This document shows positions 15,724-21,239 of a stretch of 21,239 nucleotides of DNA, in pieces. Within the stretch, counting starts at the first letter, position 1; every line of letters starts with the position of its first letter. The notes under the pieces are model-generated. The model searched no databases, had not been told where the DNA came from, and saw only the letters and a list, made by a program, of their open reading frames with translations. A program made the position numbers and the translations under genes. Origin of the DNA: Sulfurimonas sp. (GTDB lineage: Bacteria; Campylobacterota; Campylobacteria; Campylobacterales; Sulfurimonadaceae); the NCBI GenBank assembly GCA_027056465.1, contig JALUKS010000181.1, positions 1 to 21,239 on the forward strand, in the 5' to 3' direction.

Positions 15724-17772
15724 TTACAGTCTCTCCACAAACGAAGCCAATATCTCACGCTGTGTCCCTGCGAAGTTGATACTGAGTTTAAACTCTTTTC
15801 CTGCACGACTCACGCCATTTATACGACCAGCACCAAAGATTTTATGTCGTACTAAATCCCCTTTTTTAAAGGCTGTATTTTTTTCTACTATTAAAGAACC
15901 CTCACAGAGTCCAGCTTCATTAAAAAATCTACTCTTTGCCAGATTACTTCTGCGACCCTTATAAAAACGGCTTCCTGCATGGGAAAGTGTTAAGCCATCT
16001 TTGGCACGAGTCATAGAGACATAACCTAAACGCCGCTCCTCTTCTAAGTCACTTCCATCACCAGTAAGAGGCAAAAAGCCCTCCTCCATTCCTATGATAA
16101 AAACATGCTCAAACTCTAAACCTTTTGAGGCATGAATACTCATCATATAGATAGACTCGCCCTCCACTTGATCCTGCTCACTTTGAAGTGTCAGCTCATT
16201 TAAAAACTCATCAAGTGCAGCCTCTGGAGATTTTTTGATAAAGTCACGGAAAAGTCCATAAAACTCATCCATATTAAGAACGCGCTCAGACTCATCTTGC
16301 ATACCTTTGTAAATATCTTTGATATGAAAAGTATCTTCTAACACATCTATAAACTCGTAAGTTGATTCTTGTGCCACACGAGAAACTTCATCAAGATTTT
16401 CTACAAAGTTTTTGAGGGTGCCTGCATTTTTCTTTTTCACTAGAGCTACTAATGTTGCAAGATCTGCTGTTTTTATATACTCATAGATAGAAGTTTCATT
16501 TGCTAGGGCAGCGAGTTCTATCTTGTCTACACTCGCTTTACCTAGTCCGCGTTTTGGTTTATTGACTATACGTTTAAGAGAAAAGTCATCATGGGGATTC
16601 GTTATAACTCTCAGATAAGAGATAAGATCTTTAATCTCTGCACGGTCATAGAAACGCAGACCTCCTACAAGTTTGTAGTTGATACCCGAACGATTTAATC
16701 CCTCCTCTATCGAACGAGAGAGTACATTCACACGGTAGAGAACAGCAATCTCTTTCGCAGAAATGCCCTTGTCAAGTAATTTTTGAATCTTCACAGCTAT
16801 CTTTCTTGCCTCTTCATTCTCATCCATAGAGTTCAATATTGAAACCTCTTCACCATCGCCACGAGTAGCGATAAGTTGCTTCCCTAAACGTGAACGATTA
16901 TGCTCAATGAGGGCATTTGCCACTTTTAAGATAGGTCTTTTTGAACGATAGTTCTCTTCAAGCTTAAAGACATTCGCTCCCTTAAAGTCTTGATCAAACT
17001 CCATAATATTTCGTATATGCGCCCCACGCCAACCATAGATAGACTGGTCATCATCTCCAACAACACAGATATTATTATGGCTTGTGCAGAGTTTTTGGAT
17101 AAGTTTGAGTTGGAGTTCATTTGTATCTTGATACTCATCTATCATTATGTACTTATACTTTTCGGAAGTAGCTCTAGCGAGTTCTGCGTTTTCATCGAGA
17201 AGCTTATAAGTTAATGCTATAAGATCATCAAAATCTACAAGATTATTCTCCTGTAGATAAACTTCATACTCTCTATAAACCTCTGCAATCTGTTTATAGT
17301 TAAAGAGTTCTGCCTGTTTATATGCCTCATCAGGAGAGAGTAGAGAGTTTTTGTAACGCGAAATTTCACTTGCTATAAGTGGCGTTGGAAGTTCAGCATT
17401 TATCTTTTTAATGATGCGTTTTTTATCCTCAGTATCTATAACTACGAAGTTGTTTTGACGACCAAGAAGATGGATGTTAAACTTCAAAAAGAGTAGCCCA
17501 AACTTATGAAAAGTACATAGAAGAGGGGGATAGGCAACGTTTTCTATCATCGCCAAAGAGCGTTCTTTCATCTCTTTTGCAGCCTTATTTGTAAAGGTAA
17601 GTGTCAATGTGTTTGAAGCTGGAATACCAAGCACTTCTATAAGGTATGCTAAACGCGAAATGATGGTTGTAGTTTTGCCACTACCAGCTCCAGCTAAAAT
17701 AAGCACTGGACCTTCTGTCTGCTTTACAGCATCTGTTTGAGAGGGGTTGAGTCTATTAAATATTTTTTCCAT
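15724..17772 (-). CDS. uvrD: UvrD/PcrA-type superfamily 1 DNA helicase
   Basis: About 682 residues from the ATG at 17772; a GTG three codons upstream (17781) is also in frame. The SF1A motifs are complete: Q-motif LNPSQTDAV, Walker A LAGAGSGKTTTI, TLTFTNKAAKEMKER, Walker B DEYQDTN, VGDDDQSIYGWRG, LEENYRS, SIHASKGLEFEHVFIIGMEEG and RLGYVSMTRAKD. The C-terminal 50 residues (FKKGDLVRHKIFGAGRI) are the Tudor-like domain found in PcrA and UvrD that contacts RNA polymerase. It is a 3'-5' helicase for excision repair and replication restart. It is the first gene of the long minus-strand block. Confidence 0.95.
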   Translation of the reverse strand: MEKIFNRLNPSQTDAVKQTEGPVLILAGAGSGKTTTIISRLAYLIEVLGIPASNTLTLTFTNKAAKEMKERSLAMIENVAYPPLLCTFHKFGLLFLKFNIHLLGRQNNFVVIDTEDKKRIIKKINAELPTPLIASEISRYKNSLLSPDEAYKQAELFNYKQIAEVYREYEVYLQENNLVDFDDLIALTYKLLDENAELARATSEKYKYIMIDEYQDTNELQLKLIQKLCTSHNNICVVGDDDQSIYGWRGAHIRNIMEFDQDFKGANVFKLEENYRSKRPILKVANALIEHNRSRLGKQLIATRGDGEEVSILNSMDENEEARKIAVKIQKLLDKGISAKEIAVLYRVNVLSRSIEEGLNRSGINYKLVGGLRFYDRAEIKDLISYLRVITNPHDDFSLKRIVNKPKRGLGKASVDKIELAALANETSIYEYIKTADLATLVALVKKKNAGTLKNFVENLDEVSRVAQESTYEFIDVLEDTFHIKDIYKGMQDESERVLNMDEFYGLFRDFIKKSPEAALDEFLNELTLQSEQDQVEGESIYMMSIHASKGLEFEHVFIIGMEEGFLPLTGDGSDLEEERRLGYVSMTRAKDGLTLSHAGSRFYKGRRSNLAKSRFFNEAGLCEGSLIVEKNTAFKKGDLVRHKIFGAGRINGVSRAGKEFKLSINFAGTQREILASFVERL

Positions 17773-17801
17773 AAGTACCACTATTATTAATTATTACATT
17801 T

Positions 17802-17807
17802 ATTATA
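17802..17807 (-). promoter_or_regulatory. Predicted -10 element for uvrD
   Basis: A perfect minus-strand TATAAT in the context GCTATAAT, 30 bases upstream of the chosen ATG. Its -35 position is poor. Confidence 0.4.
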
Positions 17808-17836
17808 GCTAAATTATATAAAATTTCAGAAATGTA

Positions 17837-17865
17837 TTGCAATAATTATAATAATTAGATATAAT
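17837..17865 (+). promoter_or_regulatory. Predicted sigma-70 promoter of the LysR-type gene
   Basis: TTGCAA at 17837-17842, a 17-base spacer, and TATAAT at 17860-17865. Transcription would start near 17872, 26 bases before the ATG. The ribosome binding site AGGAA is at 17888-17892. Confidence 0.6.
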
Positions 17866-17897
17866 TACATTTATTATATTTACTTATAGGAATTATT

Positions 17898-18800
17898 ATG
17901 TTAAAAGATTTTGCAAAATTACAGACTTTTATAATGGTTATAAAAGAGAAAAGTTTCTCAAAAGCATCAGCAAAACTTGGTATCTCTCAACCCGCTGTAA
18001 CCCAGCAAATCAAGTTTATTGAAGAGTATTTAGATACTAAAATTGTTGATAGAAAAAAGAATGGTATTGTCCTTACTAAAGAGGGTGAAGATTTTCATCG
18101 TATTGCACTGCGTTTGCAAAAAGCTATTCACAACAGTGAGAAAGATCTTCTAAAAATTATTAAAAAAGAGTTTACATTTGTTATGGGTTCTTCATTTTCT
18201 ATAGGAAACTATGTACTCCCTAACTATCTTAGTGAAATAAAAAAACGTATTGACAATGAAGTTTTTATGAATGTGGATGTCTCTAAAAATATTATTGAAC
18301 AACTTCAAGATAAGAAAATAGATGTAGCACTCATCGAGTCTCCAATCTTTAAAGATGGTATTATCTACAGAGAGTGGACAGAGGATGAACTCGTAGTTTT
18401 CTCAAACCAACCACTCAAAAGACATCTTACTGCTGATGATCTTTTAGGCTTTGACTGGATATGTAGAGATGAAGAGTCTCATACAAGAAAACTTACAGCT
18501 GAAGTCTTTGAAGAGATAGGGGTGCAGTGCAATAACTTTAATGTTCTTGGTGTACTCTCTAGTCCTACTGCTATCAAAGAGTCAATCACTCATGCCGATA
18601 AAAATAGTGAGCGTCCTCTTGTCTCTATCATCTCTAGACATGTCATCAAGTCCGAAATTGAAAACGGCACACTCTTTGAGTCAAGACTTAAACATCAAAT
18701 AATCAGTAGACATTTTTACATCGCTTATCTCAAAGAGAGAAAGCATGATGCCTTTGTTGATAATGTTGTCAACTTTCTTCTCTCTCTTCACAAGGTGTAG
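17898..18800 (+). CDS. LysR-type transcriptional regulator
   Basis: A 300-residue protein with an N-terminal winged helix-turn-helix (about 5-62; SFSKASAKLGISQPAVTQQIKFIEE is the HTH core), a linker helix, and a C-terminal periplasmic-binding-protein-like effector domain (about 90-297). The effector ligand cannot be read from sequence. LysR-type proteins usually act on their own promoter and a divergent neighbour, which here is uvrD, an unusual target. It converges on the SspB-like gene with only six bases between stop codons and no clear terminator hairpin. Confidence 0.92.
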   Translation: MLKDFAKLQTFIMVIKEKSFSKASAKLGISQPAVTQQIKFIEEYLDTKIVDRKKNGIVLTKEGEDFHRIALRLQKAIHNSEKDLLKIIKKEFTFVMGSSFSIGNYVLPNYLSEIKKRIDNEVFMNVDVSKNIIEQLQDKKIDVALIESPIFKDGIIYREWTEDELVVFSNQPLKRHLTADDLLGFDWICRDEESHTRKLTAEVFEEIGVQCNNFNVLGVLSSPTAIKESITHADKNSERPLVSIISRHVIKSEIENGTLFESRLKHQIISRHFYIAYLKERKHDAFVDNVVNFLLSLHKV

Positions 18801-18806
18801 AGAGTC

Positions 18807-19271
18807 TTATTTTAAAAATTTAGAGTTTTCTGGATTATTTAAAAAAGATGCCATAGAGTTTTTTTCTCCTACTGCATCTTGAGATACAGGAGTTTTAGAA
18901 AAATCTTCTTGCTCTTTATAAACAGATAGATTTATAAAAACTGGTGTCTCATCTACTATAACTTGCATTATACTTAGAAGTGGCACAGTTACCACACTTC
19001 CAAAATTATCTGCACCAAATCCTGCTTCAAAGATTAAGCAATCATCCTCTATTTTCGCAGTCTCAAAAGTATATCCTGCGAGAAAGAAGAGTGTGAGTGG
19101 GCGAAATGCTGCATTTATCTCATCTGGTAACTCAGGATAAAAATCCACCTCTTCTATTTTACAAAGTATCCCAAAGTTTTGCTCTTTCTCAAAAAAGTGT
19201 ACTATAATATCTTGCAAACTATTTTTCATTATTTGGGCGAACCCTTTTTCATCTATTACATTTTCTAACAA
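18807..19271 (-). CDS. SspB-like protein, candidate ClpXP proteolysis adaptor
   Basis: A 154-residue protein with no firm assignment. Residues about 11-118 follow the SspB pattern, especially the alphaproteobacterial type: an N-terminal helix (KNSLQDIIVHFFEKE), then beta strands, the segment CLIFEAGFGADNFGSVVTVPLLSIMQVIVDETPVF matching the conserved core that reads F-x-FGG-x-x-x-x-x-VP-x-x-AI in SspB, and INLSV. Residues 120-154 are a low-complexity polar tail ending NSKFLK, comparable in position to the flexible tail by which SspB docks on ClpX. The start is a TTG with AAGG at 8-base spacing, overlapping the upstream aminotransferase gene by seven bases; an ATG at 19229 would cut off the first 14 residues. 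SspB-like function is inferred from pattern only. Confidence 0.5.
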   Translation of the reverse strand: MLENVIDEKGFAQIMKNSLQDIIVHFFEKEQNFGILCKIEEVDFYPELPDEINAAFRPLTLFFLAGYTFETAKIEDDCLIFEAGFGADNFGSVVTVPLLSIMQVIVDETPVFINLSVYKEQEDFSKTPVSQDAVGEKNSMASFLNNPENSKFLK

Positions 19272-19852
19272 ACTATTTTCCTTATATTTTCTGTAATTAT
19301 ATCGAAATCTATCATAGCATTCATCAATGCTAACTTTTTATAGCTCTTTAGTGCATCAACTGCTATATCTGCTTCCAATATTTTACCCTCTTCTATATAT
19401 CTTCTACGTGTTGTTCCTTTTAGAAGTGGAGATTTTGGAGTGAACCATCTTTTACCATCATAGAGTGCAATATTGGCAATGCTTGTATCTGTTATAAGTC
19501 CATTTTTCACTACTATAATCTCATCAGCATCTTCTCTTTGTGCAAAGTGCCTATCGAGCAAGTCGCGTTTGGCATACTTTTTATCATAAATTATAGTATC
19601 ATCATAAATAAGCTTAAATGATCTAACCTCGCGTTTTCTATACTCTATATAAGAGATATTTATCTCTTGAGCATTATAAATGACACGACAGCGATAGAGA
19701 CCTTTTTTTGGTGGAGAGAGCAAAGAATTTAGCTCATAATTTTTGGCATGTTTTAGAGAGTCTAAAACACTCTCTAGTCGCTCTTGATGGTAAGAGAGAT
19801 TATATACTTCACCATCGAGTGCTTTTATCGTCTCTAAAAAGTAACTATTCAC
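19265..19852 (-). CDS. Class IV PLP-dependent aminotransferase (PabC-like)
   Basis: About 195 residues from the GTG at 19852, which begins NSYFLETIKALDGEVYNLSYHQERL, the normal family opening; an ATG at 19891 would add 13 residues lying within cysK. The PLP lysine is in YDKKYAKRDLL, followed by ADEIIVVKNGLITDTSIANIAL and KSPLLKGTTRRRY, hallmarks of fold-type IV enzymes. The likely role is 4-amino-4-deoxychorismate lyase (p-aminobenzoate for folate), though branched-chain or D-amino-acid aminotransferase activity cannot be excluded. It overlaps both cysK and the SspB-like gene, so the three are probably translated together. Confidence 0.82.
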   Translation of the reverse strand: MNSYFLETIKALDGEVYNLSYHQERLESVLDSLKHAKNYELNSLLSPPKKGLYRCRVIYNAQEINISYIEYRKREVRSFKLIYDDTIIYDKKYAKRDLLDRHFAQREDADEIIVVKNGLITDTSIANIALYDGKRWFTPKSPLLKGTTRRRYIEEGKILEADIAVDALKSYKKLALMNAMIDFDIITENIRKIVC

Positions 19853-20768
19853 TAAAAAGTTCTGTAGAGAGATAACGCTCACCCGTGTCACAAAGGATAG
19901 TCACTAATGTTTTTCCAGCAAACTCTGGTCGTGATGCTATCTGCATAGTCGCCCATACATTTGCCCCTGCCGAAATACCTACGAGCAGACCCTCCTTTTT
20001 TGCAAGCATACGAGCCGTCTCAATCGCATCTTCATTACTTACCTTTATAACTTCACTATAAACAGTGGTATCAAGATTTTTAGGAATAAACCCAGCACCT
20101 ATACCCTGTATCTTATGTGGGGATGGTAACTCTCCTGAAAGCAGTGCTGAGGCTTCAGGCTCTACTGCCACTATAGTGATATTTTCTATCTCGCGTTGTA
20201 GAGTATGTGCAGTTCCACTAAGTGTTCCACCCGTTCCTACTGCTGCTACAAAAACATCTATCTCACCATCAGTATCACGAAGAAGTTCTGGTGCTGTTGT
20301 AAGTTCATGTATTTCGGGATTTGATGGATTTTCAAACTGTTGCAGAACTACTGCATTCTCAGTGGACTCTTGAAGCTCATTTGCTTTAGCAATAGCCCCA
20401 TTCATCCCTTTAGAAGCTGGAGTAAGTACAAGCTCTGCACCTAGAGCTTTTAGTAAATTTCGACGCTCCATACTCATTGACTCTGGCATAGTCAAAATAA
20501 GCTTTAAATTTTGTGCAGCACAATTTGCAGCGAGTGCTATGCCTGTATTGCCACTTGTTGGTTCTATGATAATAGTATCTTTTGTGATAAGCCCAGACTC
20601 TATCCCTCGCTTAATCATGTGAAGACCAATCCTATCTTTTACAGAACTTGTTGGATTCATAAACTCACATTTGCCAAGAATTGTTGCTCCTGTAAGTTTT
20701 GAGGGTGTGTTAAGGCGAACTAATGGTGTATTTCCTACCAGTTCTGTAATATTTTTTGCTATGTTCAT
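19845..20768 (-). CDS. cysK: Cysteine synthase (O-acetylserine sulfhydrylase)
   Basis: A 307-residue fold-type II PLP enzyme that makes cysteine from O-acetylserine and sulfide. The PLP lysine is K44 in NPTSSVKDRIG, the substrate loop is EPTSGNTGIALA, and the phosphate-binding loop is GTGGTLSG. IQGIGAGFIPKNLD and GISAGANVWA are further family motifs. The ATG has an AAAGGAAAGAG ribosome binding site. CysK and CysM cannot be separated with certainty, but length and motifs favour CysK. A predicted TATAAT (20817-20822, minus strand) lies about 50 bases upstream. Confidence 0.94.
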   Translation of the reverse strand: MNIAKNITELVGNTPLVRLNTPSKLTGATILGKCEFMNPTSSVKDRIGLHMIKRGIESGLITKDTIIIEPTSGNTGIALAANCAAQNLKLILTMPESMSMERRNLLKALGAELVLTPASKGMNGAIAKANELQESTENAVVLQQFENPSNPEIHELTTAPELLRDTDGEIDVFVAAVGTGGTLSGTAHTLQREIENITIVAVEPEASALLSGELPSPHKIQGIGAGFIPKNLDTTVYSEVIKVSNEDAIETARMLAKKEGLLVGISAGANVWATMQIASRPEFAGKTLVTILCDTGERYLSTELFSE

Positions 20769-20810
20769 TATACACTCTTTCCTTTTATAGATATGTTTTC
20801 TAAATTCTAG

Positions 20811-20822
20811 TACAATATTATA
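20811..20822. promoter_or_regulatory. Abutting divergent -10 elements of cysK and the 85-residue protein gene
   Basis: TACAAT (20811-20816, plus strand) and TATAAT (20817-20822, minus strand) lie back to back. They would start transcripts near 20823 and 20810 respectively, so the two promoters overlap. Neither has a recognisable -35 box. Confidence 0.4.
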
Positions 20823-20840
20823 TACTAAATCGAGGTAACT

Positions 20841-21098
20841 ATGGCAATATATAATAGTGATGGCAAGAAACTTATGAATGTTGAGTATGATGTGATAGTA
20901 AATGTAGGTGATATTGTAGATGGAATGCGAGTTCTTTCTGTAAATAGCAGAAGTGATGAGGAGTATGCAGTCTTTTTACTTGAACCAAATACACGAGTCA
21001 CATGCTATATTTTTGATGAAGTTTTCATAATAGGAAAATCTGATAGTTTTGATGGTTTAGGTGATGCTATAGATGCTTGGAATAATGATGAGATATAG
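20841..21098 (+). CDS. Small acidic protein of unknown function
   Basis: An 85-residue protein I do not recognise. It reads as a string of short beta strands (EYDVIVNVGDIV, MRVLSVNSRS, YAVFLLEPNT, RVTCYIFDEVFII) that could form a small barrel, followed by an acidic tail (SFDGLGDAIDAWNNDEI). No signal peptide, membrane helix or metal motif is evident. The ATG has a GAGG ribosome binding site five bases upstream. Coding is supported by that site, by the ordinary amino acid composition and by the absence of a competing frame. Confidence 0.75.
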   Translation: MAIYNSDGKKLMNVEYDVIVNVGDIVDGMRVLSVNSRSDEEYAVFLLEPNTRVTCYIFDEVFIIGKSDSFDGLGDAIDAWNNDEI

Positions 21099-21120
21099 TT
21101 TGAGATTTTAAAAGAGAGTG

Positions 21121-21149
21121 TTCAAAATTCTGTGTCAGCCTGATATAAT
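21121..21149 (+). promoter_or_regulatory. Predicted promoter of the right-edge gene
   Basis: TTCAAA at 21121-21126, a 17-base spacer, and an extended -10 TGATATAAT with TATAAT at 21144-21149. Transcription would start near 21156, just before the AAAAGG ribosome binding site at 21158-21163. Confidence 0.5.
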
Positions 21150-21173
21150 AAGAAAATAAAAGGTTGATAAAAG

Positions 21174-21239
21174 ATGAGTAAATTAGAAAATAGAGGTTTT
21201 GATTTTGATGATGCAGTTACTGATATCATGAATGGTAAA
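21174..21239 (+). CDS. Start of a gene that runs off the right edge (partial)
   Basis: An ATG at 21174 with AAAAGG upstream opens a frame of 22 codons (MSKLENRGFDFDDAVTDIMN and on) that is still open at the window end. It has its own predicted promoter. The fragment is too short to assign a family. Confidence 0.65.
   Translation, partial: MSKLENRGFDFDDAVTDIMNGK

Larger units (their letters stand above)
17793..17878. repeat. Pair of 15-bp direct repeats in the uvrD-LysR intergenic region
   Basis: ATTACATTTATTATA occurs exactly at 17793-17807 and again at 17864-17878, 71 bp apart. The first copy covers the predicted uvrD -10 (TATAAT, minus strand, 17802-17807); the second lies across the predicted LysR transcription start. 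Each copy contains a T-N11-A spacing as in LysR-type binding sites, but AT-rich DNA makes that weak evidence. Confidence 0.45.

Noticed and set aside
20065..20373. Open frame of 102 codons on the plus strand opposite cysK
   Set aside because: It is antisense to cysK, with Ser/Thr/Cys-rich low-complexity composition; it is a shadow of the cysK coding sequence.

Overview
The window is AT-rich bacterial chromosome whose gene order points to the Campylobacterota (Epsilonproteobacteria), most likely a Sulfurimonas- or Sulfurovum-like sulfur/hydrogen oxidiser. The clearest marker is the run pseudouridine synthase - waaA - HP0958-type zinc-ribbon protein - Nif3, the order I recall for Helicobacter pylori HP0956-HP0959. 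I found no tRNA or rRNA gene, insertion sequence, phage gene or CRISPR array. The genus is inferred from gene order and protein style, not from a database search.

Layout. Bases 1-72 hold the possible 3' end of a plus-strand gene. Bases 187-4840 hold a three-gene minus-strand unit: an M20 glutamate-carboxypeptidase-like enzyme, a RimK-like ATP-grasp ligase, and a large M14 zinc carboxypeptidase with fibronectin-III and DNRLRE-like regions. The first two genes abut as TAGATG. Bases 4953-17772 hold 17 tightly packed minus-strand genes, in transcription order uvrD/pcrA, truB, csrA, ispE, smpB, an M23 peptidase, a TPR protein, nif3-like, a zinc-ribbon coiled-coil protein, waaA, an RluA-family synthase, ffh, rpsP, khpA, rimM, trmD and rplS. 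Many junctions overlap by 1-17 bases, and the only long gap (ffh-rpsP, 217 bases) holds a promoter and a structured leader candidate. Bases 17898-18800 encode a divergent LysR-type regulator. Bases 18807-20768 are a minus-strand unit cysK - class IV aminotransferase - a protein that looks like a divergent SspB (ClpXP adaptor). The right end has an unknown 85-residue plus-strand protein and the start of another gene.

How the genes work together. The central block is mostly housekeeping for RNA and protein production: tRNA and rRNA modification (TruB, TrmD, the RluA-type enzyme), ribosome assembly and structure (RimM, S16, L19, KhpA), protein targeting (Ffh), ribosome rescue (SmpB) and post-transcriptional control (CsrA, the HP0958-like protein). 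Envelope genes (WaaA, M23 peptidase, IspE) are mixed in.

The most interesting parts are two. The M20/ATP-grasp/M14 unit looks like a machine that adds amino acids, possibly glutamate, to a substrate and removes them; the M14 enzyme has an Arg in the position that sets S1' specificity, which predicts cleavage of acidic C-terminal residues. The second is the SspB-like protein, which would connect to the SmpB/tmRNA tagging system encoded in the same window.
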